Source: Fontibacterium meridianamericanum
GTDB taxonomy: Bacteria > Pseudomonadota > Alphaproteobacteria > Pelagibacterales > Pelagibacteraceae
Length of the DNA: 64,000 bases
Assembly: GCA_965235635.1 (NCBI GenBank)
Contig: CBDDYR010000003.1
Location: forward strand, 120,582-184,581
Direction: 5' to 3'
Below the pieces are notes generated by a model. It made no database searches. It had not been told where the DNA came from and saw only the letters and a program-made list of their open reading frames with translations. Shown in pieces: positions 36,434 to 47,825 of the stretch (its first letter is position 1; each line of letters opens with the position of its first letter). The position numbers and the translations under genes are program-made.

Positions 36434-38191
36434 ATGTTAGATAAGTTCAAATTAAAGAATGTTAAATTTGCGCTTTTTCCAAAGTCTAAAATACCAGGAC
36501 AAGACGGAAATAAAACTGCAAGTAACTCTTTAGGTAATTTAAGTAAAAAATTTTCAGAATTCTTTTCAAGCAAAATTAGCAAAATTAATGCAAGTACAGA
36601 AGAAGTAGTTGGTATTGATATTAGTCATGAAGCCATCCATGTAGCGCAAGCAAGTAAAAAATCAGATGAGCGATGGGTGCTTGATAAATTTTCTTATCGT
36701 TTTTTAGATCAAACAAAACTTAAAGAAAATTTATTAGATACTCCAGATTATTTAGTTTCAGAAATTACCCTTGCATTAGCTAATGCAAATATCACAACTA
36801 AAAATGTTGCACTTTCAATTCCAGTAACCAGTGCAATTATTCGAGTTGTCACTAGCCCATTAATGACGGAGGAGGAATTAAAAAACGCTGTTGAGACTAA
36901 TTCATTATGGGAAAATTTAATTCAGTTATCTGATAATTTAAATGATTACTCTATTTTTCATCAAGTTATTAATCGTGATACTGCAAAAAATTTGATGGAC
37001 ATTCTTTTTGTTGCATCAAAATTATCTGATGTGAATGGTTACTCTGCATTATTTAAAAAAGCAGGACTTAATCCCATCATTATTGACGTTCGATGTTTTA
37101 CTTTAAAAAATGCAGTGGATGAAAGATCCAAAACAAGATTATTGGTTAAGGAAACTAAAGATATCGAACCTCAATCTGCAATTTTAGAATTTGGATTAGA
37201 GGAAAATTATTTAATTATTATTCACAATAATATTCCCATCATCACCGATATTTTTTTACGTCCCCAAGAAAAAACAATTTTAACTTCAGTGACTGAAAAC
37301 AATATTCCTCAAGAAGCAGAAGATTTAATTCGAAGATATACCTTACAGGTGAAACAAGCCATTGCTGATTATGAAACTAAATATCAGTCAAAAATCTCAG
37401 ATATTAAAATTATTACTTCTTTAAAAAATTATGAAGTATTTATGAAGATGTTTAAGAATAATATTTTAAATATTGGAGTAAATATCTTAGATCCATTGTC
37501 TGAAGTTATTATTCCAGAATATAATAAAGAAAAAACCGATATTAAAAATAAATCTCCTTTCACATCCGCAATCGGACTTGCTTATAGAAAATTAGATGTA
37601 TTTGGTTATTATAAGTTTGTAACTGCTGTTAAGAATATTAACCTTTTACCTAATCGTGATGCTATTCGTCAGCAAGCTAAATTTAAATTTTTATCAGGAT
37701 TTGCTTTTAAAAATTTTGCAATAGGTCTTGTAGCTCTTTATATATTTTTAACTGCATTTTCATTCTTTAGAATTTACTATAATGATAAAAAACTTGAGCA
37801 ATTTGCAGCCATTGAAGCTGAATTTTTAAAAATCAATGCTCCTTATTCTACCATTAATAGACAGGTAAATTTACTAAAACAATCAAGCCAAATTGGCTCC
37901 ACTTTAAGATCTAACCAAAATAGTTCTTATCAAACTTTAGTGCAAATTTCTAACAGCACTCAGCCAAGAGTTCGATTCTCAAAAATTGAATATGATGGAA
38001 ATTTAAATATTAAAATAGAGGGCACAGCATTTTCAGATCAAGATATTTTAAATTTTGTAGCAGCACTCAATAAACAAAAAACAATTGCTTCTGCAACTTT
38101 ATCATCAGTCAATGTAGCAGGTCAGCAGCAAGGATTATCAGCAGCACCCTCAAAAGCTTTTGTAATTTTATGTCAAGTGAGGCCAAGTTAA
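36434..38191 (+). CDS. PilM-PilN fusion, type IV pilus inner-membrane platform
   Basis: The 585-residue protein opens the pilus operon. Residues about 58-390 are a PilM/actin-like ATPase (VVGIDISHEAIHVAQA, LEFGLEENYLIII, TSAIGLAYRKL). At 401-409 stands NINLLPNRD, the cytoplasmic peptide by which PilN normally docks into PilM. A membrane helix (about 425-447) and a periplasmic coiled region follow, as in PilN. PilM and PilN are usually separate adjacent genes; here they are one chain with no frameshift. An MSHA MshI-like protein is the nearest alternative view. Confidence 0.85.
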   Translation: MLDKFKLKNVKFALFPKSKIPGQDGNKTASNSLGNLSKKFSEFFSSKISKINASTEEVVGIDISHEAIHVAQASKKSDERWVLDKFSYRFLDQTKLKENLLDTPDYLVSEITLALANANITTKNVALSIPVTSAIIRVVTSPLMTEEELKNAVETNSLWENLIQLSDNLNDYSIFHQVINRDTAKNLMDILFVASKLSDVNGYSALFKKAGLNPIIIDVRCFTLKNAVDERSKTRLLVKETKDIEPQSAILEFGLEENYLIIIHNNIPIITDIFLRPQEKTILTSVTENNIPQEAEDLIRRYTLQVKQAIADYETKYQSKISDIKIITSLKNYEVFMKMFKNNILNIGVNILDPLSEVIIPEYNKEKTDIKNKSPFTSAIGLAYRKLDVFGYYKFVTAVKNINLLPNRDAIRQQAKFKFLSGFAFKNFAIGLVALYIFLTAFSFFRIYYNDKKLEQFAAIEAEFLKINAPYSTINRQVNLLKQSSQIGSTLRSNQNSSYQTLVQISNSTQPRVRFSKIEYDGNLNIKIEGTAFSDQDILNFVAALNKQKTIASATLSSVNVAGQQQGLSAAPSKAFVILCQVRPS

Positions 38192-38828
38192 TGAATATTA
38201 ATTTTGAAAAAATAAAGAATTTTAAAGTAGAAGACTTAAAAGTTTATCTGGAGTCCTATCGAGGGCTTTTAAAGGATAAAACCTTTGTCACAAAAGTTGC
38301 AATTGGTTTAGTTTTATTTTTTGTCAATTTTACAATTTATTCAGTGTGGTTATCTCCTAAACTTGCTGAGCAAGGAGTGAAATTAAAAACTATGGAGGAT
38401 TATAAAAAAAAGACTGTGCAGTACAATGCAAACTTTGCAAATTTACAAAATGAATTGAATTCATTTAAAAATGTAACAAATAGCGTAAATTTATTTTTTA
38501 GCAAAAAAGAAAGTGAGGAGCTTTATCAAAACTTAAGTACGTATGCGACTTCTAATGGACTTAACATTACTAATTTAGTTAAGGGGAATGCACAAAAAGT
38601 TAATGTGGGCGGAGCACCTGCCGTTGGTAAAGATGGTAAGCCCACAGCTCCAGGAGGACAGTATTATTATAAAATTCCAGTAACATTTCAGGTTAAAGGG
38701 AGTTACATTGGATATTTTGCAACAGTTTACAATTAGACTTTCAAGATCAAATAAATTTGTAAATTTTGATACTGAAAATGAAACTAGAATTAATTAGATT
38801 CAATTTTACAGCAGATGTCGCAATATGA
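38191..38828 (+). CDS. pilO: PilO-like pilus alignment protein, frameshifted
   Basis: The ATG at 38191 overlaps the stop of the PilM-PilN gene (TAATG). A membrane helix near residues 33-52 (VAIGLVLFFVNFTIYSVWL) precedes a coiled coil and a periplasmic domain with ESEELYQNLSTYATSNGL and YYYKIPVTFQVKGSYIGYF. The frame stops at 38736, but a shift gives SNKFVNFDTENE and a further one ADVAI to 38828, typical of the PilO C-terminal strand. PilO with PilN and PilP links the platform to the secretin. Confidence 0.78.
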
Positions 38829-38853
38829 TATGTGTAGCGTACAGCTGAATTTA

Positions 38854-39868
38854 ATGTAAAATTTTAGTTTTATTTTTAATATTACAAACCCCACTTGCAT
38901 GGGCACAGCAAAATAATGTTAAACCTCAAGCGCCTTTAAATGTGGCTCCTGTTAGTCCAGCAAATCCAAGCACACCAGCGACGATTAATCCAGGACAAGA
39001 TTCAAATCAACCACAAGCTCCTAAAAAAGAAAGAACAGAACAAATTTTAATTGATCCTTTCAGCGGTAGTGCTAGTTCAGCAACTGTAGATGTTAATACG
39101 AATCCAGATCTTGCAAATTTTGTCGATCAAACATTGGTTGGACTTATTGTAGGTGAGACTAAAAGAATAGCTGTATTACAATCAGCACAAGGTCAAATTA
39201 ATCGATTTAGAAAAAATGAGAAAATTAATTCTGAATATAAAATCCTTGAAATTTATAAAGATAAAATCTTAGTTGCGAGCTTAGATAATAATGAATACGA
39301 AGTTTATTTTAATAATGTTATTAAGCCCGTTGAAAAAAAAAAACCTGCAACGAAAAAACCAGTTAAACTTGAGGAACAATTAGAGAATTCATTAGATCCA
39401 AATGTGGATCCTTTAGCGCCAAAGCTTGCTCCTAAAAAACAAACTCCTGCTAAAAAAACAGCAGAGCCAAAGTCAAATACAAAGAAAAATAAAAAATCCG
39501 ACCCTGTACCTGAAAGTAAGGAAGATCCCTTAGCTAATGAAAATACAGCAATACCAGAAATTGATGAAGAAGAATTGAAACAGATGAAAATTATTCAAGA
39601 AGAGGAACAAAGACAAATTAAATTAATTCAAGAAGAGGAAGAAAAGGATCTTAAAAAAAATCTAAATAAAACAAAAAAAGAAAATATCAAAAAAAACAAT
39701 ATTAAAAAAGAAAAAAAGAAGCCATTGATAATTCCTGATAATCCTGATTTGCAACCAAAAACTATTAAAGAGGATAGTGATTTAAATAAATCAGGAATGG
39801 AAAAAGTAAGGGGTAGGGTTTCAACACAAATTAAAGAGAAATTAAAAAAATGTGGGAAAATATTTTAA
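38854..39868 (+). CDS. PilP-like protein with long charged C-terminal tail, one frameshift
   Basis: A leader (KILVLFLILQTPLAWAQ) starts at 38854 after removal of one T. A Pro-rich stretch and LIDPFSG come next, then a PilP-like beta domain (LANFVDQTLVGLIVGETKRI, YKILEIYKDKILVASL). The last 180 residues are extremely Lys/Glu-rich with coiled-coil character (EEEQRQIKLIQEEEE), far longer than normal PilP. It could span the periplasm towards the secretin. The 3' end overlaps the secretin gene. Confidence 0.68.
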
Positions 39869-41359
39869 TAATTTTAGTTTTATTACTTTTATCTGCTTGT
39901 GCTGAAAGACAAATTGAAAAACCCATGGTGAATACTGATGAATTGCTTGAAAAGGCTAGACAAGAAGTTGAAGCAACAGCAAGACTGGGACCAAAACCAA
40001 TTACTGAAACTGAAGAATATAAAAAAGCTCAAAAAGAAAAAGGAATAAAATATAACAGCAGAAGAAACTCGAAGTTTTATTGGCGTGGGTACTAAATATA
40101 AAAATTTAAAACAATAATTTACACAGACAGGAATTTTAATAATGTTACATAATTACGAAATATTCGATGCTTAAGACGAGTTCAACGAATTGGTCTCTTA
40201 CGTCGAAGTAGAATTAGCATGGAAAAATGTTGCATGGGATAAAGCATTTCAGGCTGTTTTAGACCTTAAAAATTTTGCAGCTGATTTCGATACTGAAGCT
40301 AGAGTGATAAGAGTTCAATCTCCAGAAAAATTAACTCAGCAATATCAATTTAAATCACAAATGGCCGATACTTTAAGCAAACGACTTGCACTTGAAACTT
40401 CTGTTGAGCCTGTAGTTACGGAAATGTTTAAATTATTTTATATCACTCCAGCACAAGCTAAAAAAACTTTAGATGAATTATTTTCTATTGGCGCTTCCAG
40501 TGCAGTTGGTGGCAGTGCAGCCCAAACGACTTCTCAGCTTAAAATTACGATTGAAGATTATACAAGATCTATATTAGTTAGAGGACGAAAAGCAGATATC
40601 GATATTATTGATAAATTTGTAAAGCAAATTGATACTATTACTGAACAGGTATTGATCGAAGCATTTATTGTAAAAGCAAATTCTAGTTTTGAGAGAGATC
40701 TTGGTACAAGAATTGGTATGGCAACACAGTCCAATAGAAACGGTAAAACTACTGATATTCAAGGAGTAGTCCCATTTGCTGGTACACCTACCTTAGGTAA
40801 TTACGCTACAGATCCTAATCAAATAGCTCAAGGCAGTATTTTCAATTTTCCAGTTGCGGGGGCTACAAGTGGTCTTGGCATATTAAGATCGGTTGGTGCA
40901 ACGGTGTTAAAATTAGAACTTACAGCATTACAAAAAGAGGGTGCTACGACAATTCTATCTAATCCTAAAGTTTTTACTATCAACAATCAAAAAGCAACAA
41001 TTACGCAAGGAGATGAAAAGGCATTTACAAATTCATCAGCTACAGGAACAAGCACTACATTTAAAGAAGCTGCTTTAAAACTCGAGGTCACTCCTAGTGT
41101 TATCGGAGACGGGAATGTTCTAGTAAATGTTAAAGTTAATAATGATAGTTTTAAAAACGATACTACAGTTAATAAAATGGAAATTAATACTAACCTTCTT
41201 GCAAGAGATGGAGATATCATTGTGATTGGAGGAATAAAAATTGATCAAAAAGACACCACATATAACAGTACACCATTATTCAATATTCCGATGGGCAAAG
41301 ATGTTTCTGACAGTCAAAATGAACTCATAGTTTTTCTTGCGCCAAGAATAATTAAGTAA
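39850..41359 (+). CDS. Type IV pilus/MSHA secretin lipoprotein, frameshifted near the N-terminus
   Basis: The lipobox LLLLSAC gives an outer-membrane lipoprotein as in MshL. After shifts between 40060 and 40190 the long frame has AWDKAFQAVLDLKNFAADFD (N1-type/STN domain), ILVRGRKADIDIIDKFVKQI and the secretin core. The core shows VLIEAFIVKANSSFERDLG, ATTILSNPKVFTINNQKA, LEVTPSVIGDGNVLVNV and ends NELIVFLAPRIIK. Total about 500 residues. It forms the outer-membrane gate for the pilus. PilQ-type is the alternative name. Confidence 0.85.
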
Positions 41360-41363
41360 CGAA

Positions 41364-43113
41364 ATGATTAAAATTGATCAGACAAGCGAGCAAAATATTT
41401 TGAATATGCTTATGGAACATTCTATTGTTGATTATAATCAAGTAAAAAAGACTAACTGAAATTAGCAAAGAATCTGGAAAAACTAAATTAGAAATAGCTT
41501 TTGATTTAAATTTTACAGATGAAGCAAAGATTTTAAAATTATTATCAACTTCATATTCTTTACCCATTGTTAATTTAAAAGATCAAAATTTAAGCGATGA
41601 TATAAAAAAAATTATTCCAATAAATTATATCGTAACAAATTCTCTCGTTCCTTTTGAAATTTCAGGAAAAAATATTAAAATTGCAATTGCAGATGCTTCA
41701 TTAATTAAGTTTACTTAAAAATTTAAAGACCATTACTGGGTTAGAGCCAGAATTGTATGCGGCAAGTATATCAGACATTCAATGGTTATATTTCAAGATT
41801 AAAAGAAGAAATAAATCAAATGGAGAAGGTATTAAAAAACAAAATCAAGAAATTGAAAGTATTGATCTTTCAAAACTAGAGGATGTTAAATTAGAAAGCG
41901 CTAAAGAGGAAAAAGAGATCACCCCAATTGAAAATGATTCTGATGTTATCAAATTTGGTCATGCGATTATTACTGAGGCGAGTCCTAGCAGGAGCTAGTG
42001 ATATTCATATAGAGCCATATATAAAAACTATGTTCGATTAGATCATAATGATAGTATAACCGATATGGATAAATTTTCAAAATTTTTAAATGAAAATTAT
42101 TCAGCAGTGGTTACGCTCCATTAACAATTTTAAGTAAATTAGATATTTCAGAAAAACGTCTGCCTCAAGATGGTTCACTATTGCATTTAAATATAATACT
42201 ATAGAGGTAGATCTGCGTAGTCTATCAATATTGCCTACTAATAATAATGAACGTGTGGTGATGCGAATTTTGAATAAAAGCGCAGGTGAGAAAAAAATTG
42301 AACAACTTGGATTTGACGAGAATGATCTTAAAATTATTCTAAAAGCAATTAGTTCTTCTCAAGGGATGGTTTTGGTGACAGGACCCACTGGATCTGGAAA
42401 AACAACAACGCTGTATAGTATTTTAAAACATATCAATAGCCCCAAGTTAAATGTTTTAACTGCAGAGGACCCTGTTGAATATGAAATGGAGGGTATAGCG
42501 CAAGTTCAAGTCCGAGAGGATATTGGATATACTTTTTCAACTGCTTTAAGATCATTCTTAAGACAAGATCCAGAGGTGATATTAATTGGAGAGATAAGAG
42601 ATAAAGACACCGTAGATATTGCGCTTAAAGCTGCGTTAACCGGCCACTTAGTATTCAGTACCATCCACACAAATGACGCAATCAGTACCATCACAAGACT
42701 TACAAAATATGGGCACTCCCGATTACTTAATTTCAGCAGCTTTAACTATGGTTTTAGCGCAACGACTGGTTAGAAAAATGTGCATGGAATGTAAAACCGT
42801 TGATGAAAACACAAACATTAAACTTTTAAATTCTATTGGAATGAGTCCTGAAAAAGCAGCAAGAGCAAAAATTTACAAAGGCAAAGGTTGCGATAAATGT
42901 AATCATTCAGGCTACAAAGGTCGAATGGCAATCTATGAAGTTTTAGATATTACCAGAGAAATTAAACAAGCCATATTAGCAAATGTAGGCACACTTGAAC
43001 TTTTAGCTTTAGCTAAAAAAAATAATTTTAGAACAATGCAAGAAATGGGTCATGATTTATTGTTATCAGGAGACCTTTCTTTTGCTGAATATCAAAGAGT
43101 ATTGTTAGTTTAA
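41364..43113 (+). CDS. pilB: PilB/MshE-type pilus assembly ATPase, multiple frameshifts
   Basis: The N-terminal MshEN-like region starts at 41364 (KIDQTSEQNILNML). The ATPase core has DIHIEPY, LPTNNNERVVMRIL, Walker A GPTGSGKTTT (near 42383), Walker B VILIGEIRD, and the four-Cys zinc motif CMECKTVD/GCDKCNHSGYKG. At least six indels occur between 41450 and 42710, yet both sides of each match the family. The hexamer powers pilus extension. Merged length is about 580 residues. Confidence 0.85.
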
Positions 43114-44346
43114 TGCTTTATTTTGATTATAAGGGAATTTCTTCCGGTAAATATGTAGAAGGAGAAGTTCAAGCACTTAATCAAGAAGAGGCAGCCTTTA
43201 AATTAAAAAACGATAAAATTATCATCACTAAACTCATCAAATCAAAAAAAAAGGCAGCGGTTGAAATAAAAAAAACAACAAGTTTTGAGTTTCGTATCGA
43301 AGAAGTAGCGCACAATTGAAGCAATGATTTTTACAAAACAATTTGCAACAATTATGAAAGCAGGACTGCCAGTTTTAAATATTTTGATCATGCTGGAAGA
43401 GCAAATTACTAATAAAAATTTAAAAAGAATAGTTGGGGAAGTAAAAAGAGATTTAGAGTCCGGAATTATTTTATCAAAATCATTTGAAAAGCACCCAACA
43501 GTATTTGATAATATTTATGTAAATTTGACGAAAGCAGGAGAGGCAAGTGGAAAGCTTGATATTTTCTTAGAAAGAATTGTTATTGGTTTAGAGAAAAGAG
43601 AAAAAATAAAATCTAAAATTAAAAGCGCTTTATTTTATCCAGCAACTTTATTTACCGTTGCAATTGGTGTTACTATTTTTATGTTAATTAATGTCGTTCC
43701 AGTATTTGTTAAAATGTATCAGGGCATGGGAGTAAAACTGCCAGCACCAACGGCAGCCATTATTGGAATAAGTAATTTTATTAGAAGTCCTTTTGGGGGA
43801 GGATTATTATTAGTTTTAATTGTTGTTGGAATTTTTGTTTTTAGATCTTTAATTAAGACAAATTATGAAATTAGAAAAAAATGGCATAGGTTTATTCTTA
43901 ACATGCCAATCTTTGGTAACCTTATCCAAAAATCTATTTTTGCAAGAATTGCTTTAGTTCTTGGAAACTTAAACCAAGCAGGAGTCAATTTAATAGAAAG
44001 TATTGATATTGCAAAATCAATCACAACAAACACTTTAGTTATTGAAGGGTTAGATAATATTAAGAAAGGCGTTTTTTCTGGTGAGTCTCTAACTAAATTA
44101 TTTAATAGAGAAAAAATATTTCCTCAAACCTTTGCTCAATTAATTTCTGTTGGTGAACAAACAGGAAGTCTTGATGATATGTTTGGCTCCATTGCAAGGT
44201 ATTATGAAGAAGAATTTGACGTTGCAGTTACTAATTTATCAAGTCTTATTGAGCCTATTATGATTGTTTTTATGGGGATGACTATTGGTGGATTAATGGT
44301 TGCTATGTATGCTCCAATTTTCAATGTGGGAGCTCTTATTAAATAA
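43113..44346 (+). CDS. pilC: PilC/MshG-type inner-membrane platform protein, one frameshift
   Basis: The first frame (43113-43319) holds the small N-terminal domain (YKGISSGKYVEGEVQA). After a shift near 43310 the long frame has two GspF domains: FTKQFATIMKAGLPVL with KRDLESGIILSKSFEKHP, and IFARIALVLGNLNQAGVNLI with TFAQLISVGEQTGSLDDMF. Three membrane helices are visible. Total about 410 residues. The start overlaps the pilB stop by one base, so translation is coupled. Confidence 0.88.
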
Positions 44347-44432
44347 AATATATAATAATTATATGACTTTATTTGTTTATTTAATTTGTTTAAATTTCTC
44401 AATAACTTAAAAACTTTCCTAGGGATTTAAAT

Positions 44433-44915
44433 ATGAAAAAAAGCAAAATTAAAGCATTTACATTAATCGAATTATTAGTTGTTGTTGCAATTATAGGAAT
44501 TTTAGCTGCAATTGGAGTTGTTTCATATTCAGGTTTTACTGGTAGCGCTAAGGTAAGTTCTTCGCAAGCTAATCATGCAAATATAGTAAAATCTCTTGCT
44601 GCTGAGTTAAAAAAATGTGAAATGGGAACAACATCTCTCCAGTTAATTTCTGCAGCTCCTCCTAGCACAGCATCAGCAGCTGTTGCGTGTGCAAGAACCA
44701 ATACTACGGCATCAATTGTTAATAGTTTTGTAAATCATTTTAATAATTCAGGATTTAAAAATCCTTACACAGGAGGTTATGCTGCAAGTACAACTGTTAC
44801 TACGGATGGAACAACAACAATCGAACCAAATGCGCCAAGTAATGGACAGATAAGAATTACAACTAGGTGGACTGATACTAGCACAAATACAACAACTACG
44901 TACTCCGCTAGTTAG
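44433..44915 (+). CDS. Type IV prepilin, cassette 1
   Basis: This intact 160-residue prepilin has a short basic leader and the cleavage/N-methylation motif KA^FTLIELLVVVAIIG, with the assembly Glu at position +5. After helix 1 come SGFTGSAKVSSSQ, KKCEMGT with a first Cys and NHFNNSGFKNPYTGGY, the mid-protein motif shared by most cassettes. The last third is very Thr/Ser-rich. As first and intact pilin after pilC it is a good candidate for a major pilin. Confidence 0.88.
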   Translation: MKKSKIKAFTLIELLVVVAIIGILAAIGVVSYSGFTGSAKVSSSQANHANIVKSLAAELKKCEMGTTSLQLISAAPPSTASAAVACARTNTTASIVNSFVNHFNNSGFKNPYTGGYAASTTVTTDGTTTIEPNAPSNGQIRITTRWTDTSTNTTTTYSAS

Positions 44916-44999
44916 TATAATTACAGACGAAAGATAAAATTTAATAAGTATTATTAAATTTACACTTAAGTTTTTGGTTTTAATTGTAATTTCATTATA

Positions 45000-45423
45000 A
45001 TGAAAATCATTTTAATTAGAGCATTTACACTAATTGAATTATTGGTGGTTGTTGCGTTAATTGGGATACTATCTACAATTGGAATAGTTGCATTTAGTGG
45101 TTATACGGAGTTTTCCGCACAAAAAGCTGCTGAAAATAGTTTAGGTGCAATGCGATTAGCTCAACAAGAATATAAATCTAATAATGGTACTTTTTATCAA
45201 ACATCAGGAACGACAGGTGTTTGCACCCCAACAAACTATATCTGATGTAATATCATCATCAGATTTATTTGGTGGAACTGATAACCTTAAAGAACAAAGA
45301 TATTATTTTTGTATAACTGCGACAGCAGCTGATTACACCTTAACAGCAAAGCATACATCAAAAACCTGCCAAATTACGCTAACCAATTTAAATATGTATA
45401 ATAGAACAGGATGTGATGGTTAA
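45000..45423 (+). CDS. Type IV prepilin, cassette 2, one frameshift
   Basis: The leader and RAFTLIELLVVVALIG motif are followed by SAQKAAENSLGAMRLAQQEY. The frame shifts near 45225 and continues with SSSDLFGGTDNLKEQRYYFC, then TATAADYTLTAKHTSKTC. The C-terminal half is like PilE-type minor pilins and lacks the FKNPY motif of the others. About 140 residues. Its end overlaps the start of cassette 3. Confidence 0.8.
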
Positions 45424-46253
45424 AAATAAAGCATTTACATTAATAGAATTATTAGTTGCAGTTATAATTGTTGGGATTTTATCTTCATTTGGCTTGGTTG
45501 GTTATAATAGTTATATAGAAAATAGTAATGATTTAGCAACTAAAAATAATTATCAAACTATTAACAAGATATCAGAGGCTGAATTTGCAAAATGCAAATT
45601 AAATAATGATTATAAAATTTTTGATAATCATTCCTGCAAAAACTCTTCACCCCCAACAGTTACACAGTTAGATAATTATTTCACAAATACACAAAAATTA
45701 AAGAATCCATATAATCAAAATGATAAGGTCGTTCAAAATGATATTTGTGTACCTGGAGGAGTTACAATAAATACAACGAGTACTGGTGCATATGAAACTG
45801 CTTATTTTTCAAAAAAAAATAATACTAAAAATACATCAATTATTAACTCAACCTGGTCACAAAAATTTCAGAGAAGCTTCATCAGCTAGTGTCGCGTTTT
45901 CATGCATTCAAACAACGGGAACTTCAACACCTATAAGCACTTCACCTTCTGGCTCATTTTCTACATATTCTGTACCTGCAAATTGTCCAAGTAAAAATTG
46001 TTTAGGAGCTTATATAAAAGTAGATGTGAATGGAAAAATGACAGGTGATTATGATGGTGGAGCTGTTATGGAAAAAGATGTCGCTCAAAGTTGGAGTAAT
46101 TCAAGTTATAAATGGGTTTTAGTAAATCCTGCAGATGCTAGCGGAAATGTTTATTCTGCATGTGCTGGAAGGGCTTGTAGTTATAATTTTTCTAATAATA
46201 CCTATACAGTTAATCAAGTCATTTATGATCCCTTAACAGGCAAACCAAAATAA
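45416..46253 (+). CDS. Large type IV prepilin, cassette 3, one frameshift
   Basis: KAFTLIELLVAVIIVG is followed by the shared layout with KCKLNND and QKLKNPYNQND. After a shift near 45870 the protein continues for another 130 residues (CIQTTGTSTPISTSPSG, GAYIKVDVNGKMTGDYDGG), so it is about 278 residues, almost twice a normal pilin here. The end, VIYDPLTGKPK, is unlike the other cassettes. The extra domain could be an exposed adhesin or cap. Start could be 45413 or 45416. Confidence 0.75.
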
Positions 46254-46264
46254 AATTTTTAATT

Positions 46265-46839
46265 ATGAGTACTAAAGCATTTACATTAATTGAAGTTTTA
46301 ATTGTTGTTATCATTGTTGGAATTCTTTCTTCGACAGTTATTATTTATTTTGCAGGATTTACGTCAAATTCCAAAGACACCACAGTTAAAAAGAATCATG
46401 AAAATGTATGTAAATTTATTGAAGGAGAAGTTACAAAATGTAATCGTTTAAAATCAGGTTCGGTATTAGATAAATCAGTTTCGTGCCCGACTAAAGATGC
46501 AGATCTTTTTTTTAAACCTATTTGATGGAAATGGCCCACTCAAAGAATCTATTAAAGGATAAAATTATTAATCCAAATTAATAAATTGCAGCGGTTGGAT
46601 ATAGTTTAGTAGCATCGATAAATTGACAGGCTCTGGAATTGATACAAGGTGTTACTTTCTTAATTGCACGACACATGATTGGATTACAAATATAGATTAT
46701 GAAGGCTATACAAGTTACTACTTGTTATAAATCAGGTGGCTGCGGTTATGCCCAAAGATTAGAAAATTCTCCAATAAATTTTGCAGGAGCAAATACATCT
46801 AGTGAGGCAGGAATGTGTTTAATAAAACTTAATTATTAA
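46265..46839 (+). CDS. Type IV prepilin, cassette 4, several frameshifts
   Basis: STKAFTLIEVLIVVIIVG marks the prepilin N-terminus, then NSKDTTVKKNHENVCKFIEG and VTKCNRLKSG parallel cassettes 1 and 12. The frame ends at 46525, but pilin-like text continues (FDGNGPLKESIKDKIINPN and, at the end, NFAGANTSSEAGMCLIK). At least three indels. The FKNPY motif is replaced by KIINPN. Confidence 0.65.
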
Positions 46840-46844
46840 TATCT

Positions 46845-47346
46845 GTGAGTGAACCTAAAGCATTCACATTAATCGAACTTATTAGTTGTTGTTGCAATTA
46901 CTAGGAATATTAGCTGCAATTGGAGTTGTAAGTTTTACAATAACTATGTACAGCATGATAGGGTAGCCTCAAGAACTTACATTGAGTTTTCCACCTTAGC
47001 AGAATTATTAGCATTGATAAGTAGTAGTTTTTCAAATGGCTGAACAGGCGTGATTTGATACTTATATGCAAGTCTCAAAACCTTTGACAACGCAAGCTGC
47101 TCGCACGTCATGAGTAGCCGATCCACATATCATCGCTGCGATTAATCAGATAAATCCAATTAATCCATGGGATAATACGTTTAACTGCATTTAGTATGAA
47201 TAATGATAATTTTAGACCTGAAAAAGGTAGAACTAATTCTATCTTGTGGAGTAGTCACGCCCGCATACACTTGTAGACTTACTACAAATACTGGAAAAGA
47301 CAGCAGTGCTTTTCATTTGCAAACAGATATTTCTTTAAGGCCTTAA
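46845..47346 (+). pseudogene. Type IV prepilin, cassette 5, heavily broken
   Basis: A GTG start gives SEPKAFTLIEL, but the helix-1 region carries two single-base insertions relative to cassette 6. Later reading is possible only in fragments, such as SAFHLQTDISLRP at the end. It looks like a decayed or badly sequenced copy. Its first 79 bases of helix coding are almost identical to those of cassette 6. Confidence 0.55.
46867..46945 (+). repeat. Near-identical direct repeat shared by cassettes 5 and 6
   Basis: Bases 46867-46945 and 47379-47455 encode pilin helix 1 and agree at every base except two single-base insertions in the first copy. Cassette 1 shares about the first 60 bases with a few changes. 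Protein conservation alone does not require such DNA identity, so duplication or gene conversion is likely. Confidence 0.75.
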
Positions 47347-47354
47347 AATAAATT

Positions 47355-47819
47355 ATGAAAAAAATTATAAGACTTACACATTAATCGAATTATTAGTTGT
47401 TGTTGCAATTATAGGAATATTAGCTGCAATTGGAGTTGTAAGTTTTACAATAACTTTAGTGGATGCTATAAGATATGAACCAGTAAGTTCAGTATTAGTA
47501 AAAATTAATAAAAAATACTATAGCAATATGTCAAACAGGAATTTCTTCAATAAAAATTAATTATCGATTAGTTGTGTATTGTTCATCTAATAATGCAGCA
47601 AGTCTAAGATCACTAATCTTACAGTATGTCGATGACGAAGGTTGGAAAAATCCTTACACAGGACTTCCAGTGTATGCTAATTTGGGGGGGGGGAAATGGA
47701 ATGGAATATCCACTTCATGTTGTTACAACGGAAAAGAATATATAAATATTCATACTTTTTTAAATGATGGCTTTTCTCAATCAATACCAGACTTGCAGGA
47801 TAATATATATTTTGAATAA
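47355..47819 (+). CDS. Type IV prepilin, cassette 6, with internal poly-G tract
   Basis: The ATG at 47355 leads, after an early shift, to YTLIELLVVVAIIGILAAIG, then a second part from about 47574 (CSSNNAASLRSLI, DEGWKNPYTGLPVYANL). A G10 run at 47684-47693 encodes Gly-Gly-Gly, after which come KWNGISTSCCYNG and the end SIPDLQDNIYFE. A change of the G-run by one base would replace the last 40 or so residues. Unusual Tyr at +1 instead of Phe. Confidence 0.7.
47684..47693 (+). repeat. Poly-G tract (10 G) inside a pilin gene
   Basis: Ten G lie inside cassette 6, right after the FKNPY-like motif. The tract lies in the open frame and encodes LGGGK. Length change by slippage would switch the C-terminal receptor-facing part of the pilin on or off. 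Confidence 0.85.
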
Positions 47820-47825
47820 AATTTT

